Source: JABDGM01 sp963738665
GTDB taxonomy: Bacteria; Planctomycetota; Planctomycetia; Pirellulales; Lacipirellulaceae
Direction: 5' to 3'
DNA: 64,000 nucleotides
Assembly (NCBI GenBank): GCA_963738665.1
Contig: CAVTXL010000002.1
Span: forward strand, 930,001 to 994,000
Shown piece by piece: positions 9,951 through 19,595 of the stretch (within the stretch, counting starts at the first letter, position 1; each line of letters opens with the position of its first letter). The notes beneath the pieces were generated by a model. The model was not told the origin of the DNA. It was given only the letters and a program-made list of their open reading frames with translations, and made no database searches. Both the position numbers and the translations under genes were made by a program.

Positions 9951-10242
9951 ATTTGCAGCGGGCAGGCTTTGCGCGCCGCGGCAGCGGCGTTGATTGGCGC
10001 TGCGCTGCCGCAGATGCGTCGACAGCACGCGAACCTTGGCGGCTGCAAGGTCTGCTGCCAAGGGTCGTTGGAATCGCTCTGGACACGCCGAGCCAAGCCG
10101 CTATGCTTGCTGTCCCGGCCGAGAGGCCGGTACTACTCACTCTTCCTTCTCATTTGATACGATTCACCGCGACGCATAGCGGAGTGTAACCGTACATCAT
10201 CCGCTCGCAACAAGTTGCGCACGTCGGAAAGGAACCCGACGC
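9951..10242. other. Intergenic region with dispersed-repeat-like hairpin
   Basis: No gene is seen here. A perfect hairpin (CCGGCC-GAGA-GGCCGG, 10115-10130) sits inside a segment that looks like a planctomycete intergenic repeat. It has no T-run and is not a convincing terminator. A purine-rich ribosome-binding site (GGAAAGGA) precedes the ATG at 10243. Confidence 0.5.
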
Positions 10243-11259
10243 ATGGGACGGATTTATCCCAGCACGATTCCGGTGGTTGCGCTGGCTGCTGTTGTCAGTG
10301 TCAGCGCACTGTCCGGCTGCAAAGGCCAGCCGCTGGCGTTTACCAACCCGTTTTTGGTGCCCGACCGCGTTCCGCCGCCGGCGACGTGCACGCTCTTGCC
10401 CGGGCAGGCGGCGCCGTACTACCCGGGCGACCCATTGCCGACGATGCAAAGCGCGGCGGCGACTTCCGCGGGTGTCCAATCGCTCGCCGCCGTTTCACCC
10501 GGGAATTCGGTTGAGCGACCGGCCTCCGCGGCGCTCACAACCGCTTCACTGGTCGGCACCCTCGAGAGACCCGCACCAACGGCGGGCACTTCTGCCGCCA
10601 AGGAAGCACCGATCGCGTTGCCCAGCGACAACCAATCACTGCGTTTCGCAATGCCGGCGCCGATATCGCCGGCCGCCAGACCGACGCCCGCGCCGCAGCA
10701 GCCTGTGACCCTTGCTTCGTACAATCAGCCGGCCGGGCCGAATCGGCAAAGCCCACTCACGCAGCCAAGCCCCGCCGATTCGAGCGGCTTGTCCGCACAT
10801 TCATCGCTCAGCCCGTGGAGAACGCCGCAGATCGCACGGCAAACTGTCGCCCCGATTCCGACGCAAACGCTAAACCTGGGACCTCCTCCAACAATCGTCG
10901 CGGGCGCACTCGCGGTCGCCCCGAGCCAGTTCGTCCCGGCGACGACTGCTGCAATCCCAGCATCGACGATGCCGGTCACGCTGCGGGCGGTTGCACCGCC
11001 TCCGATTGAAACCGTCGAATCGCCGTCGCCGCGAATTCGCTTGCCCGGCTATGTAGGAACCCCGCCGGCCGAAGTCGAGCCCGCGGCAGCTCAGTCAGCT
11101 TACGACCCTGGCAATCTCGCGCCGGCGACTTCAATCCAACCAGTGGCCGCCGGCCTCCAGACGGTTGCAGTCACGCCGCTTGCGGCCAACTTGTACCAGC
11201 CGTCGGTCTCCGCGGTCGCTTCCGGCGACGGTTTCCGCCCGCGCGGCAGCATGCGGTAG
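10243..11259 (+). CDS. Pro/Ala-rich lipoprotein
   Basis: 338 aa. The N-terminus is a lipoprotein signal peptide ending in the lipobox LSGC (cleavage before Cys26), so the protein should be lipid-anchored. The first mature segment (TNPFLVPDRVPPPATCTLLP followed by GQAAPYYPGDP) is compact and looks conserved. The rest is low-complexity Pro/Ala/Thr/Ser sequence without domains, consistent with an extended periplasmic linker. It is preceded by GGAAAGGA, a good ribosome-binding site. Function unknown. Confidence 0.75.
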   Translation: MGRIYPSTIPVVALAAVVSVSALSGCKGQPLAFTNPFLVPDRVPPPATCTLLPGQAAPYYPGDPLPTMQSAAATSAGVQSLAAVSPGNSVERPASAALTTASLVGTLERPAPTAGTSAAKEAPIALPSDNQSLRFAMPAPISPAARPTPAPQQPVTLASYNQPAGPNRQSPLTQPSPADSSGLSAHSSLSPWRTPQIARQTVAPIPTQTLNLGPPPTIVAGALAVAPSQFVPATTAAIPASTMPVTLRAVAPPPIETVESPSPRIRLPGYVGTPPAEVEPAAAQSAYDPGNLAPATSIQPVAAGLQTVAVTPLAANLYQPSVSAVASGDGFRPRGSMR

Positions 11260-11311
11260 TGCAAGTGAGGCCCGTCTCGCTGCGGTAAACCGCGGCCGCC
11301 GTTTGCAAATA

Positions 11312-12016
11312 TCACTTTACTTTTTGCAAATTCTTCGCGAATTGTGCTCGATAAAGCTGGTCGAGCTGGGAGACCAATTCGTTCGCCGTATATAGGCGAC
11401 CGGTCGGTTTGTTCAGGTCGATGCCATTCTTCGAGTTAGCTGCCATACGCCCCATGTTTTGGCCGCCCGGAGTCGTAGCCATGTACTCGATCAACTTGTC
11501 GCCGTCTTTTTGACGGATCAAATCGCGAATCAGCCGCTCGCCTCCTGAGATGGTGCTCAGCCGCTCCAGCCGGCCGAAAGCGCCTGCGTGGCGACCAACA
11601 CGACGCATAAACGACCGCCCCGCGGGCGTTGATGCCTCCTTAATCAGGAAAGATCCGTCTGCCAAAACACGCTTCAAAATTGCGTCGCGATTGGGCACAT
11701 CCCAGCCGGCCCGTGCAACGGCGTCCAGGACGTCTCTCACTTGCGACTGGCAAATCAGATCTCCGTCTTGGTAGTTTTCGCGTCTCGCGATGGATTTGCC
11801 GATCGTCGACTGAACCACGGCGAAATCGGGCGTCGCCGGCGGCTCGACGACCGGCAGGGCAGAGCTGTTTTGGTCCACCGTTTGCACTGTTTCCTGTGCT
11901 TTCGCCAGGACGATGGCCATCGTCAAGAGGGCGGTCGCGCTCAGTGCCGCCAGCAGCGCCAACCGAAAACCGGCTGTGCGGTGAACCGACGCCTTCAAGA
12001 ACCGGTCCTTATTCAT
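11312..12016 (-). CDS. Exported protein of unknown function
   Basis: 234 aa. The ATG at 12016 is chosen over one 14 codons upstream because it gives a standard signal anchor (MNKDRFLK, then a hydrophobic run LALLAALSATALLTMAIVLA). The mature region is polar and helical, with SQVRDVLDAVARAGWDVPNR, an RLIRDLIRQKDGDKLIEYMA segment, and a Gly-rich TTPGGQNMGRM near the C-terminus. It resembles no family I can name. The end converges on the lipoprotein gene with 52 bp between stops. The coding call rests on signal peptide, length and codon pattern. Confidence 0.65.
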   Translation of the reverse strand: MNKDRFLKASVHRTAGFRLALLAALSATALLTMAIVLAKAQETVQTVDQNSSALPVVEPPATPDFAVVQSTIGKSIARRENYQDGDLICQSQVRDVLDAVARAGWDVPNRDAILKRVLADGSFLIKEASTPAGRSFMRRVGRHAGAFGRLERLSTISGGERLIRDLIRQKDGDKLIEYMATTPGGQNMGRMAANSKNGIDLNKPTGRLYTANELVSQLDQLYRAQFAKNLQKVK

Positions 12017-12283
12017 GAGGGTGCACTCAACGGTCGCTGGCATGGCGGCGTTTCCCACGGTGCGCTTGGCATGTCAGGAAAAAACGGCCGATCCGGGCGG
12101 AAGAAAGTTTTGCGGAATCGCGCGGGCAGCGTAAGTGGTCCGCTAGCTTAAGTTTAGCATCCACATTAGTTATGCTTCGGCCAGTGAATGCCCACGCGAT
12201 GATTGATTTCTGCACGAGCGCCCGCATATACTAGACCTCCCGACGGGAACGTGGGCTTTTCCAGGGCGGTAGGAGACTCAGCC

Positions 12284-12556
12284 ATGCCACGCAACACGTA
12301 CTACGTGCAGGAATGCCCCACTTGCGGACGAAATCTGCAGGTCCGCGTGGAATACTTGGGTAAGCTGGTGGAATGCAACCATTGCCGCGCTCGGTTCGAG
12401 GCCTGTGAACCGGGCTCGGCCGAATTTCTGGCCGCCGACTCCAGTCTGTCCCTGCTGGAGCGGGCTGAGCAACTCCTGCAATCCGCCAGCATGTCGATGC
12501 CCGCCGCGGCCGGCTACGGCGCAACGACGGACACCATTCCCGTTCGCCCGAAGTAA
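12284..12556 (+). CDS. Small zinc-ribbon protein
   Basis: 90 aa. The ATG at 12284 has a good ribosome-binding site (TAGGAGA, 12270-12276). Residues 9-40 form a zinc ribbon of the type CPTCGRNLQVRVEYLGK followed by CNHCRARF, with two CxxC knuckles. It matches the MJ0042/FmdB-like ribbons common in planctomycetes and is also seen, in three copies, in the protein at 34185. The C-terminal half is low complexity. A nucleic-acid or protein-contact role is possible, but no partner is indicated. Confidence 0.7.
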   Translation: MPRNTYYVQECPTCGRNLQVRVEYLGKLVECNHCRARFEACEPGSAEFLAADSSLSLLERAEQLLQSASMSMPAAAGYGATTDTIPVRPK

Positions 12557-12672
12557 CGGCGCGGCTTGCGAGTTCCGGTTAACTCTCGCTTGCGCTGTCA
12601 CGAATGGGGCGCCCGGTCTCTCTTTGCGTGCGCAGCGCTGCTAAATCACCATAGAATTGCGGATATGTTTTC

Positions 12673-13918
12673 TCAACGCACCTGGGGTTCTTGATTCGCA
12701 CCCCGCTCGCGCAAGCCTGCCAAAGAAAAGCTCATCGCCATGCGATGGTCGTTGTACGTCTCGACCGTCGCCGGCCGCACTTGTGCCGGCGGCTGAATTG
12801 TCAGCCCGTCCGCGCGCTCGATCACGGCGGCGCCAAGCTTGCGCAGCTCGGCGGCTAAGGCAGTGATGCGGTCGGTTTCCTTGTGACGGATGTGGGCCAC
12901 GTTGCGGATCGTCGTCGTGCCGTCCGCAAACAGCGCCACCACGGCGAGTGTCTGCACGGTGTCGCTGATCGCATTCATGTCGACGTCTATTCCGTGCAGT
13001 GGTCGGCCGACAACGGTGATGAAATCGGCGCCGCGCCGTACTTCGCAACCCATCGCCGCGAGGCAATCGACGAAAGCGACGTCCCCCTGCAAACTCTCGC
13101 CGCTGAGCCCTTCAACCGCCACTTCGCCGCCGGTCACCGCCGCCGCGGCCCAAAAGTAGCTCGCCGCCGATGCGTCCGGTTCGATCGCGTACTCGCACGC
13201 AGAATAGACTTGCGGCGCGGGAATATTCAGGCGATCGGCCGATGTTGACGCGGGTGCATCGACGCCGAACGCCCGCATCACCGCCAGCGTCATATCGACA
13301 TACGGCCGCGAGACGAGCGGCCCGACAATCGACAACTCCACCGGCGACGCCGCGCAGGGTGCGGCCATCAACAGACCGCTTAAGAACTGACTCGATACGT
13401 CGCCCCGAATCGTGGCGGCTCCGCCTGGCAGGCTGTTCGCATGCACGACGATCGGCGGGCACTGGTTGCCGTTTTCGCTGACCGCCCGGACGCCGAGTTG
13501 ACCGAGCGCATCGAGCAGGTCGCCCATCGGCCGCTCGCGCATTCGGGCCACACCGTCGAGCCGGAACGCGCCGTGTCCCAACGCCACCATGGCGGCCAAG
13601 AATCGCATGGTCGTGCCGCTGTTGACGCAAAACAGCTCGGCCTCCATGGCCGGAATCTGGCCGCCCGCACCGCGAACTTGCAACGTATCGTCGCCCGCCC
13701 CCGCCGCTGCCGGCCGCAGGATTTCGATTCCGAGCTGACCGAGCGCCTCCCGCATCACTTGTGTATCTTCGCTCTCAAGCACGCCCCGGAGCGTCGACGT
13801 GCCGTCCGCCAGCGCAGCGCAGACCACGCGCCCGGTTCGTAATGCTCTTCGAGCCTGGTGGGCGAATCCGTCCGCGAACCGGCTGAGCGGCGACTTGAGT
13901 TTCCAGGAAATCGTTCAT
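12673..13918 (-). CDS. aroA: 3-phosphoshikimate 1-carboxyvinyltransferase (EPSP synthase), one frame break near the start
   Basis: About 415 aa when reconstructed. It joins PEP to shikimate-3-phosphate in the chorismate pathway. The first ~30 residues (from the ATG at 13918: MNDFLETQVAAQPVRGRIRP, then PGSKSITNRA with the substrate Lys) are in one frame. The rest, from VCAALADGTSTLRG on, is in the next, because of one extra base at 13824-13830. Conserved blocks include NSGTTMRFLAAM, GDVSSQFLSGLLMAAP, SDTVQTLAVVALFADG, IRHKETDRI and NDHRMAMSFSL. With the extra base removed the protein is full length and normal. An essential biosynthetic gene that is otherwise perfect points to a sequencing indel rather than a pseudogene. 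tyrA at 39960 belongs to a branch of the same pathway. Confidence 0.9.
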
Positions 13919-14292
13919 AGAACCGTGACCAGGGGCGTCTCGTCCGGTCGAATCGGCGCTGCGTGTGCAACCGAACATTGGTTATGCTAAACCGTAGTGA
14001 CTGAACTGTAAATTACGCCTTACGCGATGGCGCAAAGACGGGCCGGAACCCCTATGCAGACAAGGTGCCTGCGGTGAACGCCGAGCAGCAGCGCGTTCCG
14101 AGGATAATTGGATGAACAGGATCAGAAACGAAAGAATTGGGGTGGGCGAATTCAAATCAACCTGTGGATCCTGTGGATCCTGTCAAAAGCAGCTTTGTTC
14201 TGATCTTGGTGTTCATCGTGGTTCATTTGCCTTTTTCTTTGCGTCTTGACGCCTTTGCGTGAGGCCATACTTTCGGGCAGCGCGGATCCGGC
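13919..14292. other. Intergenic region with a 9-bp tandem repeat
   Basis: No gene is seen in this 374-bp stretch between the divergent aroA and the oxidoreductase gene. It contains CTGTGGATC twice in tandem (14162-14179) followed by CTGTC. A similar 9-bp pair occurs at 58083-58100. Promoters for both flanking genes should lie here, but no convincing -35/-10 pair was found. Confidence 0.5.
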
Positions 14293-16476
14293 ATGAAGAA
14301 GCTCAAGTCAGGCGGCGGCTGGCCTGCTGTTTGGTATACCTGGCGGAAGGCTCGTGAAGCGGGCGGCCTGGTCAAGCTCTGGCGGGCGATGCGCTCGAAG
14401 AACGCCTGCAAGACCTGCGCCCTCGGCATGGGCGGCCAGCGCGGGGGGATGGTCAACGAGCTGGGCCAGTTCCCCGAAGTCTGCAAGAAGAGCCTCCAGG
14501 CCATGGTTGCCGACATGCAAGGCGCCATCCGCGGCGATTTCTGGCAGCGCTACTCGCCGCGAGAGCTGAAGAAACTCTCCCCGCGCGAGCTCGAGGCCTG
14601 CGGGCGGCTGGTCGAGCCCGTCCGCTACTTGCGCTCCACCGGCCGCTACGAGCCAATCAGTTGGGATGCCGCGCTCGCCCGCATCGTCGATAGGCTCCGC
14701 GCCACGCCGCCCGACGAAACCTTCTGGTATTTCAGCGGCCGCAGCAGCAACGAGGCCGGCTTTCTGCTGCAATTGTTCGCGCGACTGTACGGCACGAACA
14801 ACGTCAACAATTGCAGCTACTACTGCCACCAGGCCAGCGGCGTCGGCCTCGCTAGTGTGACCGGCAGCGGCACGGCCACGATCGAGCTGGCCGATTTGGA
14901 ACAGGCCGACCTGGTTTTCGTTATCGGCGGCAACCCAGCCAGCAATCACCCCCGGCTGATGCGCACGTTGATGCAAGTCCGCCGCCGCGGCGGGCATGTG
15001 ATCGTCGTCAACCCGATCGTCGAAACAGGCCTAGTGCGATTCAACGTACCCAGCGACGTCCGCAGCCTGCTGTTCGGCAGTGAAATCGCCAGCCTATATG
15101 TTCAGCCCCACATTGGCGGCGATTTAGCCCTGCTAACCGGCATCGCCAAACGCGTCGCCGAACGACACTTGCAAGACGCGGTGTTTCTATCCGACCATTG
15201 CACCGGCTGGCCGGAATTGAAAACTCGACTTCTCGAAACATCGTGGGATGAGATTGTCGCGAAATCGGGGGTCTCGCGCGACGAGATCGACAAGATAGTC
15301 GACTACTGCGCGGTCGCGAAAAACGTCGTTTTCACTTGGACAATGGGCATCACGCATCATGTCCATGGCGTCGAAAACGTGCAGGCGATCGCCAATCTGG
15401 CGCTATTGCTTGGCATGGTCGGCCGGCCCGGCTGTGGCCTGCTGCCGATTCGCGGCCACTCGAACGTGCAGGGCATGGGCTCGATCGGCGTGACGCCGAA
15501 ACTCAAAGATGCCACATTTCAACGACTCGAAACCCACTTCGGAGTCCGCCTTCCGACCACGCCCGGCCGCGACACGTTGGCCTGCATCGAAGGGGCCGCG
15601 GCCGGCGAATTGAAAGTCGGCTTTTGCCTCGGCGGCAACTTGTACGGCTCGAACCCCGACGCCGAATTCGCCGCCAGCGCCCTCGCCAAGCTCGATCTCA
15701 TCGTGTACCTCAGCACGACGCTCAACACGGGCCACGCTCACGGCCTGGCCGAAGAAACAATCATCCTGCCGGTGCTGCCCCGCGACGAAGAGCCGCAGGC
15801 GACGACGCAGGAGTCGATGTTCAACTTTGTCCGGCTCAGCGACGGCGGCCCGCCAAGGCACGCCGGCCCGCGCAGCGAAGTCGACGTGATCGCCTCAATC
15901 GCCCACCAGGTACTCAGTACTCAGCACTCAGCACCCATCGATTGGTCGTCCCTACGACGCACGGCGAACATCCGCCAGGCCATCGCCCACATCGTCCCCG
16001 GCTTTGAAAAGCTAGCCCACATCGATCGCACGCGCGAAGAATTTCAAATCGCAGGCCGCACGTTCCACCAGCCCCGCTTCGCCACACCCGACGGCCGCGC
16101 CCATTTGCACGTGCACCAGTTGCCCGAGCTGGCGGCCACCGGCCCCGACGAGCTGCGGCTGATGACCCTCCGCAGCGAGGGCCAATTCAATACGGTCGTC
16201 TACGAAGAAGAAGACCTCTACCGCGGCGTCGATCGCCGCGATGTTATCCTGCTGCACGTGGATGATCTTATCCGCCTGCGGCTCACCGACGGCGACCGCG
16301 TCACGGTCCGCGGCCCGGCCGGCGCGATGCCGAACATCCGCGCCACCGCGTTCAACAACATCAAGCCGGGCAACTCCGCGATGTACTACCCCGAGGCCAA
16401 CACCCTCGTCAGCCGCACGGTGGACCCACAAAGCCGGACGCCGGCGTTTAAAAACGCGGTTGTGCGGATTGGGTGA
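14293..16476 (+). CDS. YdeP-like molybdopterin oxidoreductase (FdhF-type alpha subunit)
   Basis: 727 aa, the usual length of the YdeP/Fdh-alpha-like branch of the molybdopterin (bis-MGD) oxidoreductases. Visible: CKTCALGMGGQRGGMVNE near residue 40, ISWDAALARIVDRL, FWYFSGRSSNEAGFLLQLFA, SYYCHQASGVGL (Cys at the place taken by Sec or Cys in formate dehydrogenases), VFVIGGNPASNHPRLM, GLLPIRGHSNVQGMG, and the C-terminal molydopterin-binding beta barrel with LRLTDGDRVTVRGP. The classical N-terminal 4Fe-4S CxxC-x-C set is not seen, as in YdeP. The substrate of this branch is uncertain. An in-frame heptad repeat (15911-15934) encodes VLSTQHSA around residue 540, between two domains, where relatives should have a linker. 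No electron-transfer partner gene is adjacent. Confidence 0.85.
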   Translation: MKKLKSGGGWPAVWYTWRKAREAGGLVKLWRAMRSKNACKTCALGMGGQRGGMVNELGQFPEVCKKSLQAMVADMQGAIRGDFWQRYSPRELKKLSPRELEACGRLVEPVRYLRSTGRYEPISWDAALARIVDRLRATPPDETFWYFSGRSSNEAGFLLQLFARLYGTNNVNNCSYYCHQASGVGLASVTGSGTATIELADLEQADLVFVIGGNPASNHPRLMRTLMQVRRRGGHVIVVNPIVETGLVRFNVPSDVRSLLFGSEIASLYVQPHIGGDLALLTGIAKRVAERHLQDAVFLSDHCTGWPELKTRLLETSWDEIVAKSGVSRDEIDKIVDYCAVAKNVVFTWTMGITHHVHGVENVQAIANLALLLGMVGRPGCGLLPIRGHSNVQGMGSIGVTPKLKDATFQRLETHFGVRLPTTPGRDTLACIEGAAAGELKVGFCLGGNLYGSNPDAEFAASALAKLDLIVYLSTTLNTGHAHGLAEETIILPVLPRDEEPQATTQESMFNFVRLSDGGPPRHAGPRSEVDVIASIAHQVLSTQHSAPIDWSSLRRTANIRQAIAHIVPGFEKLAHIDRTREEFQIAGRTFHQPRFATPDGRAHLHVHQLPELAATGPDELRLMTLRSEGQFNTVVYEEEDLYRGVDRRDVILLHVDDLIRLRLTDGDRVTVRGPAGAMPNIRATAFNNIKPGNSAMYYPEANTLVSRTVDPQSRTPAFKNAVVRIG
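15911..15934. repeat. 7-bp-period tandem repeat inside the oxidoreductase gene
   Basis: TACTCAG, TACTCAG, CACTCAG and a partial CAC, in frame within the coding sequence. It belongs to the heptad family and here is translated. Confidence 0.8.
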
Positions 16477-16534
16477 TAAAGCATGTCAGTGTCCGGTGCT
16501 GCGGCGCATTGCACCTAGTCAGGGAGGAAATCAG

Positions 16535-17041
16535 ATGGCAAAAATCGCTTTGGTCATCACTATGAGCTGCCTCAGTTGGCTCGTGGCGAGCACCGCGGCG
16601 GCGGACGAGTTCGTGATTCGTGTGGAACGGTCCGGCTTCAACGCCGTGCCGAAAACGATCAACCAGCCAACCGAAGTGGTTGACTGTGCGCTGGAGCTCC
16701 AGTGCCGACCGGAAGAGCTAGCCTCCTGCAAGGTTCAATTCGGCAACGAAACGGTGACTTTAATCGCGACGCTTCACCGTGTGAACGCCACCAAGTTCAA
16801 AGTGGAGTTTCAAATCCGCGAAGCCCTTGATACGGGTGATGCGTATATTGATGTCACGGGAGGGCGCACCAAAAGAGTTGACAAAACCGACATGAAAAGC
16901 CAAGCCACCCTGCTATTGAGTCAAACGGTCGACGTGGGGGGCCTTCTGAGTGAAAAGACCGATGGTAAGGCAGTGCTCAAATCAAAGAGATTTTGGCGAT
17001 TGAGCGTCCATTCGTATCAGCCGCCTCCGGACGAAGAGTGA
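16535..17041 (+). CDS. Small exported protein of unknown function
   Basis: 168 aa. The ATG at 16535 follows a strong GGGAGGAAA ribosome-binding site and starts a clear signal peptide (MAKIALVITMSCLSWLVAST, then AAADEF). The mature part is beta-rich with two Cys in the first 40 residues and ends in a charged tail (PPPDEE). No family recognised. It is downstream of the oxidoreductase on the same strand (58 bp), but the strong own ribosome-binding site does not prove a shared transcript. Confidence 0.75.
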   Translation: MAKIALVITMSCLSWLVASTAAADEFVIRVERSGFNAVPKTINQPTEVVDCALELQCRPEELASCKVQFGNETVTLIATLHRVNATKFKVEFQIREALDTGDAYIDVTGGRTKRVDKTDMKSQATLLLSQTVDVGGLLSEKTDGKAVLKSKRFWRLSVHSYQPPPDEE

Positions 17042-17163
17042 ATTGGTTCGTCGATCTCTCGCTGGAAAAACGAGTCGCTTGCAAACCGGCGCAGATCGCG
17101 TGCCATAGGGTGTTACCCACCGGTTGGTCACCGCGATATTCTCGTAGGACGGGGGCGCACCCG

Positions 17164-17391
17164 ATGGTCCCTCAGGCGCGGCTTTTTCTCGGCGTACAAT
17201 TAGTCGCCTCTCTCGCTTGCGGTTTAGCAGTTTTTCCCAAGCCAACGCTCGCACAATCGCGGGGCGAGGCGGACGCCGTCCCTGCACATTCGCCAAACGA
17301 TGATCAAGCGGAACAAGGGCAAACACAAGAAAATGGGACATCACTGATTGTTGGTTCTCGCCTGGCCGGGGCCTCGCAGGATGAACTCTAG
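17164..17391 (+). CDS. Possible small exported peptide (doubtful)
   Basis: 75 aa from an ATG at 17164. The N-terminus reads like a signal peptide (MVPQARLFLGVQLVASLACG ... LAQ), which is unlikely by chance. The remaining ~45 residues are polar and low complexity. The 3' end overlaps the transposase remnant on the other strand, so the gene may have been truncated by the repeat insertion. Treat as a weak call. Confidence 0.3.
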   Translation: MVPQARLFLGVQLVASLACGLAVFPKPTLAQSRGEADAVPAHSPNDDQAEQGQTQENGTSLIVGSRLAGASQDEL

Positions 17392-17595
17392 GTGGAGGCG
17401 TTTGGCCATGGCCTGAACCCCGGCGGGGTCGCCCAGCGGGCGGCCACGCTGGACGCACTCGCGCAGTTGGGCCAGCGCGTTGTGCGCAACTTGCGGTTGA
17501 TCCGCCGCAACCACTCGGCCGGCCGGCTGGTGGAACAACCGCATCCGCCCCTTGCCCCGATGTGGAGGGACGGGGCCACCCACACATGGGCGCAC
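17341..17595 (-). pseudogene. C-terminal remnant of a REP-associated tyrosine transposase
   Basis: On the minus strand the frame reads ALAQLRECVQRGRPLGDPAG then VQAMAKRLHLEFILRGPGQ, which matches the C-terminal signature of large REP-associated (IS200-like, Y1) transposases (RGRPxG ... A-RL-LE-LR-RGRP). No catalytic domain precedes it; upstream sequence is the direct-repeat region. It is a relic of a second transposase copy or the detached end of the one at 17836-18998. Confidence 0.6.
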
Positions 17596-17708
17596 CGTTG
17601 GGGTGCCGTGTGGTCTATTTTAGGGTGGCGCGGCGGGGAAGTGCTATGCGGGGCGATTTAGGAGGCCGGCCGCCGAGCGGTAAAGGCCGGCGCTCGTGCA
17701 TGGGGGCG
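17565..17708. repeat. 144-bp direct repeat, copy 1
   Basis: Starts GAGGGACGGGGCCACCCACA and ends CATGGGGGCG. Nearly identical to the copy 192 bp downstream (a few substitutions, no indel). It contains short inverted segments (GGCCGGCC, GCCGGC) and lies between two transposase fragments, as REP-like elements mobilised by such transposases do. Confidence 0.9.
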
Positions 17709-17756
17709 GGCGGTTTCGCGAGGGACGGGGCCACCCACACACGCGAGGGACGGCGC

Positions 17757-17900
17757 GAGGGACGGGGCCACCCACACATGGGTGCACCGTTGGGGTGCCG
17801 TGTGGTCTATTTTAGGGTGGCGCGGCGGGGGAGTACTATGCGGGGCGATTTAGGAGGCCGGCCGCCGAGCGGTAAAGGCCGGCGCTCGTGCATGGGGGCG
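17757..17900. repeat. 144-bp direct repeat, copy 2
   Basis: Second copy of the 144-bp element, spaced 192 bp start to start. Between the copies lies a further partial unit of the leading GAGGGACGGGGCCACCCACA motif. A shorter relative (ACGGGGCCACCCAC) appears again at about 19760, next to the IS256 remnant. Confidence 0.9.
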
Positions 17901-18998
17901 CACGGTTTCGCTGCCAAAGTGAGTCAAGGCGTAGAAGAGCGGGTGGCTGGGCCTCGCCTAGGGAGCCATCAGCAGCGTTGCTCGCCCGCGATGCAATCGG
18001 CGGCCGCTTGGCGTCAACCGGTCCACGCTGTGCGGCGCCGGCCACGCGGTGAAACATTCGGCCGAAGCGCGTCACCAGCGGCAGCCAATTCGCGGCCGCG
18101 ATGCCAGTGCGCTCCAACAGCGGCGGCAGATGGATCGGAATCGCTCCGCACTTGCCGCGGACGATCTGCCGCCCCGTCCAATCCACCACAGCCAGGTACT
18201 CTTCCAACGACAGGGGTAAAAACCCTTTGTCACTCGCGCGGCGGCCAGCTCCGCTCGGCTGCGGGCCGGGCGCCGTCGTCGCCTCCTGAAGCGGCACCGG
18301 CGCGAGCCACCCGTCGGGCCGTTGGCTTGGCTCAGGCTGTTTCGCGCGCCGCCCGAGCGACTCGATCCGCCGTCGCACGCTCGTAAAATCGCTTGTTTCC
18401 GGCGTGCGGGCCAGGCCGGCTCGAATCGGGTTCAGGTCCACATACACGGCGCAGGCCAGCAGGGCCGCCTCGTCGCACAGCCGCACCGCTTTAAACCGCC
18501 CCTGCCAAAATCGGCCGCTGACCTCGTCTTCTTGGTTGGCCCGCCGGGCGATCGGCTCGGCGATCATCCGCATCAGCCAACTGATGTCGCTGAGGCGAAG
18601 CGCGGATTTCAGCCAGCCGGGCCGGCACGCGGCGGATCGTATCCAGCTCGGCCTCGCTCGGCGCGGCCGGCTCGCCGGCCGGCGTCTTGCGCACGGGGCA
18701 CAGCATCAACCACCGCCGGGCCACGTCCGCGTCGCTCCAAGTCGCCACCACATCGGGCCGATTCCGCAGCACGAGGTGAAAATGGTTCGACAGAATGGCG
18801 AAGCCCAGCACATCAATGCCAAACTGCCCAGCCAAAAACGCCAGCCGCTCTTCCAGCCACCGTTTGCGATGGTCGAAGTTGCGGCCGGTGAAGGCGATCA
18901 TCGCCGCAGAGAAAACAGCGGCGCACGCAGCGATTCATGCAATGCACGACGGCCACCTCGGCCGGGTGGAACAGTTCAGCGCGGGCGAGACGAGCCAT
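17836..18998 (-). pseudogene. REP-associated tyrosine (IS200-like Y1) transposase, two frame breaks
   Basis: The protein is read in three frames. It starts at 18998 with MARLARAELFHPAEVAVVHC, MNRCVRRCFLCGDD; moves by one base near 18890-18910 into RKRWLEERLAFLAGQFGIDV and LGFAILSNHFHLVL with the HxH metal site; then moves again near 18575-18600 into SGRFWQGRFKAVRLCDEAAL and ACAVYVDLNPIRAGLA. Both breaks are +1. These are the conserved blocks of large Y1 transposases that act on REP-like hairpins. The C-terminal ~80 residues run into repeat sequence. Two breaks in a mobile gene, together with a detached C-terminal remnant at 17341, favour a real relic, although the window shows similar breaks in housekeeping genes. 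Confidence 0.8.
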
Positions 18999-19151
18999 GG
19001 CAAAACCCTCACGGCGAGGAGCGGAACGGCGCTACGCAGCCGACGAAACGGCGGTGGCACTTCGCGGCCGGCCGCGGCTGAGTGTACACCCGTATCGTAC
19101 CGTGTCAAGAGGGGCGGACGAAAATAATCAGAGCTGGAAAAACCGCGGTTT

Positions 19152-19595
19152 TCACCAAAGCGTGGCTGTCGCCCCGGGCTCCCGCCCCGATAGTGCAGGT
19201 TGTCGAAATTCGCTGATGTGGCCGCCCGGCTCACAAACAAATAGAAAGTTACCCGTGCCTGCTAATTGCCATGCTTCATATTTTGGATGAGGATCAATAT
19301 TTAGGGAGTGTCCATCTGTGAATCCAACTGTGAGATGTCCGCCCGCTCGAATTTCAATTACATCTACTGAGCTATTAAAAAGCGGCAAAATGGGTGCAAT
19401 TGAAGCGGTATCGCTGGGCATTATGCTTATCACGTCGCCCTCGTGCTGCAAGTAAAATTGGGTTTCAAGAATTAAACTGATCGCCGCTGACGCTTCAGTG
19501 ATGTCGAGGCTAAGGCGAAAGTCAATGTGTAAATATGTCAGTTTTGCATCATCCAATTGGAGATGCCATCCGTCTTTTGTCTCCGTCAATTGCAT
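19152..19595 (-). CDS. DUF6188-like protein
   Basis: 147 aa from an ATG at 19595. The C-terminal half has the pattern HLTVGFTDGHSLNIDPHPKY, then EAW-LAGTG, then FLFVCEPGGHISEF, which resembles the YEAW ... PGGE signature of the DUF6188 family of small proteins. No signal peptide. Codon use and base composition are AT-richer than in neighbouring genes, and it sits in a patch of transposon remnants, which suggests acquisition. Some proteins of this sort are found near toxin genes; no toxin is recognisable here. Confidence 0.6.
   Translation of the reverse strand: MQLTETKDGWHLQLDDAKLTYLHIDFRLSLDITEASAAISLILETQFYLQHEGDVISIMPSDTASIAPILPLFNSSVDVIEIRAGGHLTVGFTDGHSLNIDPHPKYEAWQLAGTGNFLFVCEPGGHISEFRQPALSGREPGATATLW

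Noticed and set aside
9955..10000. Second GEMM riboswitch, because of GCGCAAAGCC on the minus strand
   Set aside because: The GGGCAAACC block, the GNRA loop and the second helix are absent.
16982..17587. 201-residue minus-strand frame
   Set aside because: Pro/Arg-rich, no family; the transposase remnant is readable in a different minus-strand frame.
17565..17900. CRISPR array
   Set aside because: Only two units of 144 bp with no regular short spacers and no cas genes.
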